Assembly: GCF_024679095.1 (NCBI RefSeq)
Contig: NW_026111787.1
Coordinates: 558,001-622,000, forward strand
Length of the DNA stretch: 64,000 nucleotides
Source of the DNA: Eriocheir sinensis
Lineage: Eukaryota > Arthropoda > Malacostraca > Decapoda > Varunidae
Direction: 5' to 3'
How positions within the stretch are numbered: position 1 is the stretch's first letter; each line of letters opens with the position of its first letter. Under the pieces are notes generated by a model. It saw nothing but the letters and a program-made list of their open reading frames with translations, made no database searches and was not told where the DNA came from. A program made the translations under genes and the position numbers. Of this stretch, positions 13,818-28,500 are shown piece by piece.

Positions 13818-15338
13818 CATATAAAACAATGTAAATTTGTTTCAAAATATATGTACGAATACACATAAAATAACGTAGATTTCTATAAAAATATATACAC
13901 AAAATACACATAAAATTAAGTAAATACGTATAAAAAAATGTAAACAAAATACACATAAAATAATGTAAATTCGAAACAAAATAAATAAACAAAATACCAA
14001 TAAAAGAATGTGTATTTGTACAAATATAAATGTACAAAATACACATAAAATAACGTAAATTTGAAATGAAATATATGTACAAAATACACATAAAATAATG
14101 TAAATTTATATGAAAATATATATACAAATACACATAAAATACCATGAATTTGTATAAAATTATATACTCAAAATAAATATTAAATAATGTAAATGCGAAT
14201 AAAAATATATATATACAAAGTACATATAAAATAATGTAAATTCGTATCAATATAAATCAACAAAATACCAATAAAATAATATATATTTGAATGAAAATAG
14301 ATTTACAAAATACACATAACCTAACTAAAATTTGTATTGAAATATATATAAAAATACATAAAAATAATTTGAGTTTGAATGAAAATAGATATTCAAAATA
14401 CACATAAAACTAGGTAAATTTCTTTTGAAATATATATACAAAATACCCATAAAAGATTGTAAATTTGTAAAAATATATAAACAAATACACATAAAATAAC
14501 GTAAATTTGTATGAAAAATATATACAAAATACACATAGAATAATGTCAAATCGTATCAAAATGAATGAGCAGTTTATCAATAAAATAACGTAAATTTGTA
14601 TGAAAATAGAGATGCAAAATACCCATAAAATAAAGCATATTTTATAAAATACATATAGAAAATACACATAGAATAATTAAATTTGTATTAAAATTAATAT
14701 ACAAAATGCATATACAATAAATTTAAATTTGATTATATTAAATGAAATAAATATACAAAATAAACATAAAATAAGGTAAATTTGTAATAAAATATATGTA
14801 AGAATACACATAATGTAATATAAATTTTTATGAAAATATATACAAATACACATAAAATAACATGAATTTGTATAAAATTTGTTTCAAAATATATACGAAT
14901 ACACACAATAAAATAACGTAAATTTTTATGAAAATGTATATATAAAATACACATAAAATAATTTAATTACGTAGAAAAATATATATACAAAATACACATA
15001 AAATAATGTAAATTAGTAAAAAATTAAATACACAAAATTCCAATAAAAGAATGTATATTTGTAGGAAAATATATATACAAAAAACAAATAGAATAACTAA
15101 AATTTGTATAAAAATATATACAAAAATACACAAAAATAATTTATATTTGTTTGAAAATAGATATGCAAAATACACATAAAGTTAGGCAAATTTGTATTGA
15201 AATACATACACAAAACTCACATAAAATAATGTAAATTTGTATGAAAATATATAAACAAATACATATAAAATAACGTAAATTTGGATAAAATATATATACA
15301 AAATATACATTAAATATTTTAAATATGTTTAAAAATAT
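13818..15338 (-). repeat. 45-bp satellite, block 12 (inverted)
   Basis: The first 0.9 kb is the inverse of about 270-1,180. The last 0.6 kb is the inverse of about 4,051-4,640. A composite of two segments that lie apart and in another order at the left end of the window. Confidence 0.86.
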
Positions 15339-18300
15339 ATTATATTATATATATTTTTATTGATATTTGCGTTATTTATGTGTATTTTGTATATGTTTTC
15401 TTATAGAAATTTTGATTATTTTATTGGTATTTTGTCTATTTATTTTGATACGAATTACATGATTATTTGTGTATTTTGTACATTTTTTTTATACGTATTT
15501 ACATTATTTAATGTGAATTTTGCTTATATATTTTTATACAAATTTACGTTATTATATGTGTATTTGTAAAAATATTTTGATACAAATTTACATTATTTTA
15601 TGTATTTTGTATATATTTCAATTCAAATTTAGCTTATTTTATGAGTATATTGTATATCTATTTATTTTAATACAAAATCAAATATTTTATGTTTTTTCGT
15701 ATATATATTTTTATAAAAAATGCATGATTTTATGGGTATTTTGCACCTTAATTTTCATACAAATTTACATTATTTTATTAATATTTTCTGTATTTATTTT
15801 GATACGATTTTACATTATTTTATTTGTGTTTTGTATATATTTTTTTATACATATTTACATTATTTAATGTTTTTTTTGTATATATATTTGATACAAATTT
15901 ACGTTATTTTAAGTCTTTAAGTTTATATATTTTCATTCAAATTTACATTATTTTCAGTGTATTTTGTAGATGTATTTCAATACAAATTTACCTAATTTTA
16001 TGTTTTTTGTATATTTATTTTCATACAAGTTTAAATTATTTTTGTGTATTTTTGTATATAGTTTTATACAAATTTAGGTTATTTTATGTGTATTTTGTAT
16101 ATCTATTTTCATACAAATACACATTCTTTTCATGATATTTTGTTTATTTATTTTGACACGAATTAACATTATTTAATGAGTATTTTGTATATATATTTTT
16201 ATACGTATTTACATTATTTCAAGTGTATTTTGTATATATATTTCTATAGAAATCTGCGTTATTTTATGTGTATTCGTATATATATTTTGAAACAAATTTA
16301 CATTATTTTATGTGTATTTTGTATATTTTTTTAATACAAATTTACTTTATTGTATGTGCATTTTGTATATTAATTTTAATACAAATTTGATTAATCTATG
16401 TGTATTTTTGTATATATATTTTTATAAAAATATCCTTTATTTTAAGGGTATTTTGCATCTTTATTTTCATAAAAATTTACATTATTTTATTGATATTCTG
16501 CGTATTTATTTTGATATGATTTTACATTATTCTATGTGTATTTTGTATATATATTTTATATAAAATGTATTTGTTTTCATTTCATACAAATCTACTTTAT
16601 TTTATGTGTTTTTTGTACATGTATTTAAATACAAATTTAACTAGTTATATGTGTATTTTGTATATCTATTTTGTAAGTATATTTTCATAGAAATTTACTC
16701 TATTTTATGAGTATTCGTATATATATTTTGATACAAATTTACATTATTAATGTGTATTTTGCATATCTATTTCAATACAAATTAACTTTATTGTACGTGC
16801 ATTTTGTATATTTATTTTAATACAAATTTAATTATTTTATATGTATTTTTGTATATATATTTTTATGCAAATATGCGTTATTATATGGATATTTTGCATC
16901 TTTATTTTCATACAAATTTACATTATTTTATTGATATTCTCTTTATTTATTTTGATACGATTTAACATTATTCTATGTGTTTTTTGTATATATTTTTTAT
17001 ATATATATTTACATTATTTAATGTTAATTTTGTATATATTTTTTTATCCAAATTTACATTATTTTATGTGTATTTGTTTATATATTTTCATACATATTTA
17101 CACTATTTTATGTGTTTTTTGTATATATATTTTTCTACGTATTTAAATTATTTTATGTGTATTTTGTATATACATTTTCATAAAAAAATTACGTTATTTT
17201 ATTGTGTGTATAAGTATATATTTTGATACAAATTTTATACAAATTCATGTTATTTAATGTGTATTTGTATATATATTTTCATACAAATTTATATTATTTT
17301 ATGTGTTTTTTTTCATATATTTCATTACAAATTTATCTTATTTTATGTTTATTTTGTATATTTATTTAATTCAATTTTAAATTATTTTATGTGTATATTT
17401 GTATTTGTATTTAGGTTATTTTATGTGTATTTTGTATATATATTTTCATCCAAAATTACATTATTTTATTGGTATTTCTTAATTTAATTCGATACGAATT
17501 TAGATTATTTTATAGGTATTTTGTATACATATTTTTATACTCATTTACATTATCTAATGTGTGTTTTGTATATATATTTTTATGCAAATTTATCTAATGT
17601 TCATTTTTGTACATATATTTTTATAGAAATTTGCGTTATTTTATGTATATAGTTTTATATAAATTTACGTTATTTTATGTGCATTTTGTATATTTATATT
17701 TATACAAATACACATTCTTTTATTGGTATATTGTTTATTTACATTTATACGAATTTACATTATTTTATGTGTATTTTGTTTACATTTTTTTATACGTATT
17801 TACTTAATTTTATGTGTATTTTGTATATGTATTTTTATAGAAATCTACGTTATTTTATGTGTATTCGTATATATATTTTGAAACAAATTTACATTATTTT
17901 ATATGTATTTTCCATATCTATTTCAATACAAATTTACCTTATTGTATGTGCATTTTGTATATTTATTTTAATACAAGTTCAAATATTTTATGTGTATTTT
18001 TGTATCAATAATTTTAAAAAATAATGCGTTATTTTATAGGTATTTTGCATCTTAATTTTCATTTTATATGTACTTTGTATATATATTTTTATACGCTCTT
18101 ACATTATTTAATATTTATTTTGAATATAATTTTTTATACAAATTCATGGTATTTTATGTGTATTTGTATATATATTTTCATATAAATTTACATTATTGTA
18201 TGTGTATTTTGTACATATATTTTATTACAAATCTACCTTATTTTATGTTTATTTTGTATGCGTATTTTGTATATTTTTATTTATCCAAATACACATTCTT

Positions 18301-20198
18301 TTATTGGTATTTTGTTTATTTATTTTAATTCGAATTTACATTATTTTATGTGTGTTTTGAATACATTTTTTTATACGTATTTACTTAATATTATGTGTAT
18401 TTTGTATATATATTTTTATAGAAATCTACGTTATTTTATGTGTATTCGTATATATATTTTGAAACAAATTTACATTGTTTTATATGTATTTTTGCATATT
18501 TCTTTCAATAGAAGTTTACCTTATTGTATGTGCATTTTGTATATTTATTTCAATACAAATTTAAAAATTTTATGTGTATTTTGGTATATATATTTTTATA
18601 AGAAATGCGCTATTTTATGGGAATTTTGGATCTTTATTTTCATTCAAATTTACATTATTTTATTAATATTCGGTGTATTTATTTTGATACGATTTTACTT
18701 TATTCTATTTGTTTTTTGTATATACTTTTTTATACATATTTACATTATTTAATGTGTATCTTGCATATATATTTTATACAAATTTATTATCTATTATCTA
18801 TTTTCATACAAATACACATTCTTTTCATGATATTTTGTTTAATTATTTTGACACGAATTTACATTATTTGATATGTATTTTGTATATATATTTTTATACG
18901 TATTTACATAATTTGATATGTATTTTGTATATATATTTCTATAGAAATCTACTTTATTTTATGTGTATTCGTATATATATTTTGAAACAGATTTACATTG
19001 TTTTATATGTATTTTTGAATATATCTTTCAATACAAATTTACCTTACTGTATATGCATTTTGTATATTTATTTCAATACAAATTTAAATATTTTATGTGT
19101 ATTTTGGTAAATATATTTTTATAAAAAATGCGAAATTTTTTGGAATTTTGCATCTTTATTTTCATACAAATTTACATTATTTTATTGATATTCTGTGTAT
19201 TTATTTTGATACGATTTTACATTATTCTATTTGTTTTTTGTATATATTTTTTATACACATTTACATTATTTAATGTGTATCTTGCATATATATTTTATAC
19301 AAATTTACGTTATTTTAAGTGTATTTGTTTATATATTTTCATTCAAATTTACATTATTTGATGTGTATTTTGTATATGTATTTCAATACAAATTTACCTA
19401 ATTTTATGTGTATTTTGTATATTTCTTTTCAAACAAATTTAAATTATTTTTGTGTATTTTTGTATATAGTTTTATACAAATTTAGGTTATTTTATGTACG
19501 CATTTACATTATTTAGTGTGTGTTTTGTATATATATATTTATGCAAATTTACTTTATTTTATGTGCATTTTTGTACATATATTTTTATAGAAATTTGCGT
19601 TATTTGTATATGTTTTCTCATACAAATTTACATTATTTTATTGCTATTTTGTTAATTTATTTTGATACGAGTTACATGATTATATGTGTATTTTGTACAT
19701 ATTTTTTATACGTATTTACATTACTTAATGTGTATTTTGTTTATATATTTTAAAACAAATCTACGTTATTATATGTATTTGTATAAATATTTTGATACAG
19801 ATTTACATTATTTTATGTATTTTGTATGTACATTTCAATTCAAATTTAGCTCTTTTTAGCTGTATTTTGTATATATATTTTCATACAAATTTAATTACTT
19901 CTCTGTATTTTTGTATATAGTTTTATACAAATTTACGATATTTTTTGTGTATTTTGTATATTTATATTTATACAAATACACATTCTTTTACTGGTATTTT
20001 GTTTATTTATTTTTATACGATTTTTATGTGTATTTTGTATTCATTTTTTTATACGTATTTACTTCATTTTATGTGTATTTTGTATATATTTTTATTGAAA
20101 TCTACGTTATTTTATGTGTATTCGTATATATATTTTGAAACAAATTTACATTGTTTTATATGTATTTTTGAATATCTCTTTCAATACAAATTTACCTC
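15339..20198 (+). repeat. 45-bp satellite, block 13
   Basis: A 4.9-kb forward run. The first 0.8 kb is the inverse of about 3,270-4,050. The stretch 17,000-18,000 resembles 35,000-35,900 in the long higher-order unit. The stretch 18,300-18,950 resembles 61,390-61,950. The right edge, TTACCTCTCCATATATACC, is unusually C-rich for the array. Confidence 0.87.
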
Positions 20199-20660
20199 TC
20201 CATATATACCAAAATACACATAAAAAAAATAAATTTGTATTAAAATAAATATTTAAAAAAACATATACAATAAGGTAAATTTGTATTGAAATAGATATGC
20301 AAAATACATATAAAACAATGTAAATTTGTTTCAAAATATATATACGAATACATATAAAATAACGTTGATTTCTATAAAAATATATATACAAAATACACAT
20401 AAAATGAAGTAAATACGTATAAAAAATGTATACAAAATACACATAAAATAATGTAAATTCGCATCAAAATAAATATACAAAATACCAATAAAAGAATGTG
20501 TATTTGTATAAATATAAATATACAAAATACACAAAATAACGTAAATTTATATAAAACTATATAGAAAAATACACAGAAGTATTTGAATTTGTATGAAAAT
20601 AGATATACAAAATAAGGTAAATTCGTTTCAAATTCAATAAACAAAATTCAGATTTTATAA
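20199..20660 (-). repeat. 45-bp satellite, block 14 (inverted)
   Basis: About ten minus-strand monomers in the order F, E, D, C, B, A, then a P-type monomer joined near 20,615 to an A-type remnant. It ends at a short stretch, about 20,641-20,690, that does not align well with any monomer. Confidence 0.84.
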
Positions 20661-20692
20661 AAATAATATAAAATCAGATTATCAGATTTTGT
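20636..20692. other. Atypical join sequence between blocks 14 and 15
   Basis: Three CAGATTTT or CAGATTA elements and the imperfect palindrome AAAATCAGATTATCAGATTT lie at the switch. I cannot align this stretch well with any monomer. It could be filler DNA from end joining, or a heavily altered monomer. Confidence 0.6.
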
Positions 20693-21683
20693 ATATCTAT
20701 TTTCATACAAACTCAAATTATTTCTATGTATTTTTGTATATATTTTAATACAAATTTTAATTATGTTATGTGTATTTTGTAAATTTATTTTCATTCAAAT
20801 ATATATTATTTTATTAGTGTTTTGTTGATTTATATTGATACGAATTTACATTATTTTATATGTACTTTGTATATATATTTTTATACGCTTGTACATTATT
20901 TAATATTTATTTTTAATATATATTTTTATACACATTCATGGTATTTTATGTGTATTTGTATATATATTTCATATAAATTTACATTATTTTATGTGTATTT
21001 TGTACATATATTTTATTATAAATCTACCTTATTTTATGTTTATTTTGTATATGTATTTTGTATATTTATATTTATCCAAATACACATTCTTTTATTGGTA
21101 TTTTGTTTATTTATTTTAAATCAAATTTACATTATTATATATGTACTTTGTATCTATATTATTTTACGCTTTTACATTATTTAATATTTATTTTGAATAT
21201 ATATTTTTATACAAATTCATGGTATTTTATGTGTATTTGTATATATATTTTCATATAAATTTACATTATTTTATGTGTATTTTGTACATATATTTTATTA
21301 CAAATCTACCTTATTTTATGTTTATTTTGTATATGTATTTTGTATATTTATATTTATCCAAATACACATTCTTTTATTGGTATTTTGTTTATTTATTTTA
21401 AATCGAATTTACATTATTTTATGTGTATTTTTTATACATTTTTTTATACGTATTTACTTAATTTTATGTGTATTTTGTATATTTATTTTTATAGAAATCT
21501 ACGTTTTTTTATTTGTATTCGTATATATATTTTGAAACAAATTTACATTGTTTTATATGTATTTTGCATATCTATTTCAATACAAATCTGCAAATTTACT
21601 TTATTTTATGTGCATTTGTATATGTTTTCTCATACAAATTTACATTATTTTATTGCTATTTTGTTTATTTATTTTGATACAAA
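20661..21683 (+). repeat. 45-bp satellite, block 15
   Basis: Starts in the atypical stretch around 20,641-20,690, then holds a tandem pair with a 281-bp period (20,861-21,422). The right edge, ACAAATGAAAATAGATATAC, joins an A-type monomer to an inverted P/N-type monomer, and is repeated in reverse at 29,814. Confidence 0.85.
20861..21422 (+). repeat. 281-bp tandem duplication
   Basis: TGTACTTTGTAT occurs at 20,861 and 21,142, and the monomers after each match in order. Each copy holds one fused long monomer with TATATGTATTTTGTATATTT. Several substitutions separate the copies. Confidence 0.8.
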
Positions 21684-21720
21684 TGAAAATAGATATACAA
21701 AATATTCATAAAATAAACTA
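21660..21720. other. Orientation-switch class 7 (+ to -), inverted pair
   Basis: AATGAAAATAGATATACAAA at 21,683, and its reverse complement at 29,814. The homology extends for several hundred bases on both sides, so the 22.6-29.0 kb interior is flanked by inverted arms. Confidence 0.83.
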
Positions 21721-22584
21721 AATTTGTATTGAAATATATATACAAAATACATAAAATAATGTAAATTTGTATCAAAATATTTTAACAGATGCGCATAAAA
21801 TAACGTAAATTTGTTTTACAATATACAAAATACACATTAAATAATGTAAATATGTATAAAAAAATATATACAAAACACAAATACAATAATGTAAAATCGT
21901 ATCAAAATAAATACACAGAATATTAATAAAACAATGTAAATTTGTATGAAAATAAAGATGCAAAATACCCATTAAATAACGCATTTTTTATAAAAATATA
22001 TATTCCAAAATACACATGAAAAAATTAATTTGTATTAAAATAAATATACAAAATACACATACAATAAGGTAAATCTGTATTGAAATAGATATGCAAAATA
22101 CATATAAAACAATGTAAATTTGTTTCAAAATATATATACGAATACACATAAAATAACGTAGATTTGTATAAAAATATATATACAAAATACACATAAAATG
22201 AAGTAAATACGTATAAGAAAATGTATACAAAATACACATAAAATAATGTAAATTCGTATCAAAATAAATAAACAAAATACCAATAAAAGAATGTGTATTT
22301 GTATAAATATAAATATACAAAATACACATAAAATAACGTAAATTTGTATAAAACTATATACAAAAATACAGAGAAGTATTTTAATTTGTATGAAAATAGA
22401 TATACAAAATAAGGTAAATTCGTTACAAATTCAATAAACAAAATTCAGATAAAAGAACGTATATTTGTAGAAAAAATAAATATACAAAATACACATTAAA
22501 TAACGAAAATTTGAATGAAAATATATAAAAAATTAAACAAAAATAATTTCAATTTGTATGAAAATAAATATACAAAATACACAT
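21684..22584 (-). repeat. 45-bp satellite, block 16 (inverted)
   Basis: Inverted partner of about 28,960-29,813. Both carry the rare variant CAGATGCGCAT (21,786 here, reverse complement near 29,702). The right edge, ACACATGTATTTT, is itself palindromic over ACATGT. Confidence 0.85.
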
Positions 22585-23472
22585 GTATTTTGTATATCTA
22601 TTTTCACACAAGTTTAATTACTTTTGTGTATTTTTGCATATAGTTTTATATAAATTTACGTTATTTTATTTGTATTTTGTAAATTTATATATATACAATA
22701 CACTTTCTTTTATTAGTATTTTGTTTATTTATTTTGATACAAGTTTACATTATTTTATGTGTATTTTGTATACCTTTTTTATACGTATTTACTTCATTTT
22801 ATGTGTATTTTGTATATTTATTTTCATAGAAATCTACGTTATTTTATGTGTATTCGTATATATATTTTTTTAAAAATTTACATGGTTTTATATGTATTTT
22901 GCATATCTATTTCAATACAAATTTACCTTATTGTATGTGCATTTTGTATATTTATTTTAATACAAATTCAAATATTTTATGTGTGTCTTGGTATAAATAT
23001 TTTTAGAAAAAATGCGTTATTTTATGGGTATTTTGCATCTTAATTTTCATACAAATTTACATTATTTTATTAATATTCTGTGTATTTATTTTGATACGAT
23101 TTTATATTATTCTATTTGTGTTTTGTATATATTCTTTTATACATATTTACATTATTTAATGTGTATTTTTTATATATATTTTATACAAATTTACGTTATT
23201 TTAAGTGTATATGTTTATATATTTTCATTCAAATTTACATTATTTTATGTGTATTTTGTAAATGTATTTCAATTCAAATTTACCTAATTTTATGTGTATT
23301 TTGTATATTTATTTTCATACAAATTAAAATTATTTTTGTGTATTTTTGTATATAGTTTTATACAAATTTAGGTGATTTTATGTGTATATTGTATATCTAT
23401 TTTCATACAAATACACATTCTTTTATTGATATTTTGTTTATTTACTTTGACGAGTTTACATTATTTAATGTG

Positions 23473-23477
<5 letters not shown>

Positions 23478-23566
<89 letters not shown>
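23478..23566. repeat. (TA)n microsatellite, about 44 units
   Basis: An uninterrupted TA run of about 89 bp inside a B-type monomer, in place of the usual short TATATATA before TTTTTATACG. It reads open in TA-repeat frames, giving only alternating Y and I residues. Confidence 0.97.
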
Positions 23567-23569
<3 letters not shown>

Positions 23570-24258
23570 TTTATTCGTGTTTACATCATTTGATGTGTAT
23601 TTTGTATATATATTTCTATAGAAATCTACGTTGATTTATGAGTATTCGTATATAGATTTTGAAATAAATTTACACTGTTTTATGTGTATTTTGCATATTT
23701 TTTCAATACAAATTTACCTTATTGTATATGCATTTTGTATATTAATTTTAATATAAATTTAATTATGCTATGTGTATTTTTGTATATGTATTTTTATAAA
23801 AATATGCTTTATTTTATGGGTATTTTGCATTTTTATTTTCATACAAATTTACATTATTTTATTTATATTCTGTTTTTTTTTTTTAAACAATTTTACATTA
23901 TTCTATGTGTATTTTGTATATCTATTTTTATACGTATTTACTTAATTTTATGTGTATTTTGTATATATATTTTTATAGAAATCTACGTTATTTTATGTGT
24001 ATTCGTATATATATTTTGAAACAAATTTACATTGTTTTATATGTATTTTTGCATATCTCTTTCAATACAAATTTTATGTGGATTTTGTATATTTATTTTC
24101 ATACAAATTAAAATTATTTTTGTGTATTGTTGTATATAGTTTTATACAAATTTAGGTGATTTTATGTGTATATTGTATATTTATTTTCATACAAATACAC
24201 ATTCTTTTATTGATATTTTGTTTATTTACTTTGACGCGAGTTTACATTATTTAATGTG

Positions 24259-24410
<152 letters not shown>

Positions 24411-25010
24411 ATTTTTTTTATTCGTGTTTACATCATTTGATGTGTATTTTGTATATATATTTCTATAGAAATCTACGTTGATTTATGAGTATTCGTATAT
24501 AGATTTTGAAATAAATTTACACTGTTTTTTGTGTATTTTGCATATTTTTTCAATACAAATTACCTTATTAAATATGCATTTTGTATATTAATTTTAATAC
24601 AAATTTAATTATGCTATGTGTATTTTTGTATATGTATTTTTATAAAAATATGCTTTATTTTATTGGTATTTTGCATTTTTATTTTCATACAAATTTACAT
24701 TATTTTATTTATATTCTGTTTTTTTTTTTAAACAATTTTACATTATTCTATGTGTATTTTGTATATATATTTTTATACGTATTTACTTAATTTTATGTGT
24801 ATTTTGTATATATATTTTTATAGAAATCTACGTTATTTTATGTGTATTCGTATATATATTTTGAAACAAATTTACATTGTTTTATATGTATTTTTGCATA
24901 TCTCTTTCAATACAAATTTACCTTATTGTATGTGCATTTTGTATATTTATTTCAATACAAATTTAAATATTTTATGTGTATTTTGGTATATATATTTTTA
25001 TAAGAATAGA

Positions 25011-25592
25011 TTGATGGGAATTTTGCATCTTTATTTTCATACAAATTTACATTATTTTATTAATATTCGGTGTATTTATTTTGATACGATTTCACATTAT
25101 TCAAATTTTTTTTTGTATATATATTTTTTATAAATATTTACATTATTTAATGTGTATCTTGCATCTTTTATCGTAATTTTGTTTATTTATTTTTATACGA
25201 ATTTACATTATTTTAGGTGTATTTGATATGTATATTTTTATACTTATTTATATCATTTTATTTGTGTTTTAAATATATATTTTCATAGAAATTTACTCTA
25301 TTTGATGGGAATTTTGCATCTTTATTTTCATACAAATTTACATTATTTTATTAAGATTCGGTGTATTTATTTTGATACGATTTCACATTATTCAAATTTT
25401 TTTTTGTATATATTTTTTTTATAAATATTTACATTATTTAATGTGTATCTTGCATCTTTTATCGTAATTTTGTTTATTTATTTTCATACGAATTTACATT
25501 ATTTTAGGTGTATTTGATATGTATATTTTTATACTTATTTATATCATTTTATTTGTGTTTTGAATATATATTTTCATAGAAATTTACTCTAT
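25011..25592 (+). repeat. 291-bp tandem duplication
   Basis: Copies at 25,011-25,301 and 25,302-25,592, both starting TTGATGGGAATTTTGCATC or a close variant. A few substitutions and a small T-run difference separate them. They share the rare monomer GTGTATTTGATATGTATA. Confidence 0.86.
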
Positions 25593-28500
25593 TTTATGGG
25601 TATTCGTATATATATTTTGATACAAATTTACATTATTTATGTTTATTTTGCATATCTATTTCAATACAAATTTACCATATTGTATGTGTATTTTGTATAT
25701 TTATTTTAATACAAATTTAATTATTTTATGTGTATTTTTGTAAAAATATGCGTTATTATTTGGGTATTTTGCATCTTTATTTTCATACAAATTTACATTA
25801 TTTTATTGATATTCTGTTTATTTATTTTGATACGATTTTACATTATTCTATGTGTATTTTGTATATATATTTTTATACACATTTACATTATTTAATGTAT
25901 ATTTTGTATATATATTTTATATAAATATACGCTATTTTATGTTTATTTGTTTATATATTTTCATACAAATTTACAATATTTTATGTGTAATTTGTATATG
26001 TATTTCAATACAGATTTGCCTAATTTTATGTGTATTTTGCATATCTATTTTCAAACAAATTTAAATTATTTTTATGTATTTTTTATATATTTTTATACAA
26101 ATTTTAGTTATTTTATTTGTATTTTGTATTTATATTTTCCTACAAATATACATTCTTTTAGTGGAATTTTGTTCATTTATTTTCATAAGAATTTAATTAA
26201 TTTTATGTGTATTTTGTATATATATTTTTCTACGTATTTACATTATTTTATGTGTATTTTTTATATACATTTTCATAAAAAATTACGTTATTTTATTGTG
26301 TGTATTCGTATATGATTTGATACAAATTTACATTATTTTATGTTTATTTTGCATATCTATTTCAATATAGATTTACCTTATTGTATGTGTATTTTGTATA
26401 TTTATTTTAATACAAATTTTATTATTTTATGTGTACTTTGTATACATTTTCTTATACGTATTTACTTCATTTAATGTGTATTTTGTATATATATTTTTAT
26501 AGTAATCTACGTTATTTTATGTGTATTGGTATATATATTTTGAAGCAAATTTACATTGTTTTATATGTATTTAGCATATCTATTTCAATATAAATCTACC
26601 TTATTGTATGTGCATTTTGTATATTTATTGTAATACAAATTTTAAAATTTTATCATTTTGGTATATATATTTTTATAAAAAGAGTTTTATAAACATTTAA
26701 AATATTTTATGTGTATTTTGTATATCTATTTTCATACAAATACACATTTTTTATCGATATTTTGTTTATTTATTTTGACGCGAATTCACATTATTTAATG
26801 TGTTTTGTGTATATATATTTTTATACGTATTTACGTCATTTCATGTGTATTTTGTATATATATTTCTATACAAATATATGTTATTTTATGTGTATTCGTA
26901 TATATATTTTGAAACAAATATACATTGTTTTATGTGCATTTTGCATATTTTTTCAATATAAATTTACCTTATTGTACGTGCATTTAGTATATTAATTTTC
27001 ATACAAATTTAATTATTCTATGCGTATTTTTTTATATGTATTTTCATAAAAAAATGCTTTATTTTATGGGTATTTTGCATCTTTATTTTCATACAAATTT
27101 ACATTATTTTATTGATATTTTGTGTATTTATTTTGATACGATTTTACATTATTCTATGTATATTTTGTATATATATTTCATACAAATGAACGTTATTTTA
27201 TGTGAATTTGTTTTCATTTCATACAAATTTACATTATTTTATGTGTATTTTGTACATGTATTTAAATACAAATTTAACTAATTATATGTGTATTATGTAT
27301 ATCTATTTTCATACAAATTGAAATTAATTTTGTGCATTTTAGTATATATTTTTATTCAAATTTTCGTAATTTTATGTGAATTTTGTATATTTATTTTCCT
27401 ACAAATATACGTTCTTTTATCGGAAATTTGTTTATTTATTTTGATACGAGTTTTCATTATTTTAGGTGTATTTGATATATATATTTTTATACTTATTTAC
27501 ATAATTTTATATGTATTTTGAATATATATTTTCATAGAAATTTACTCTATTTTATGTGTATTCGTATAAATATTTTGATACAAATTTACATTATTTATGT
27601 GTATTTCGCATATCTATTTCAATACAAATTTTCTTTATTGTATGTGCCTTTTGTATATTTATTTTGATGCAAATTTAATTATTTTATGTGTATTTTTGAA
27701 TATATATTTTTAAACAAATATGCGTTATTATATGGGTATTTTGCATCTTTATTTTCATACAAATTTACATTATTTTATTGATTGTCTGTTTATTTATTTT
27801 GATACGATTTTACGTTATTCTGTTATTTTGTATATATATTTTTAGACATATTTACATTATTTAATGTATATTTTGTACATATATTTTATGGAAATTTACG
27901 TTATCTTATGTGTATTTGTTTATATATTTTCATACAAATTTACATTATTTTATGTGTATTTTGTATATGTATTTCAATAAAAATTTGCCTAATTTCATTT
28001 GTATTTTGCATATCTATTTTCAAACAAATTTAAATTATTTTTGTGTATTTTTGTATTATTTTTATACAAATTTTTCTTTTATTTGTATTTTGTATATATA
28101 TTTTCCTACAAATATACATTCTTTTAGAGGAAATTTTGTTTATTTATTTTGATACGAATTAAATGATGATATGTGTATTTTGTACATATTTTTTATACGT
28201 ATTTACATTTTTTAATGTGTATTTTGTTTATATATTTATAAAAAAAATTTACGTTATTGGTATTTTCTTAATTTAATTCGATACGAATTTAGATTATTTC
28301 ATAGGTATTTTGAATATATATTTTTTTACTCATTTACATTATCTAATGTGTGTTTTGTATATATATATTTTTATGCAAATTTATTTTATGTTCATTTATG
28401 TACATATATTTTTATAGAAATTTGCGTTATTTTATGTATATAGTTTTATATAAATTTACGTTATTTTATGTGCATTTTGTATATTTATATTTATACAAAT

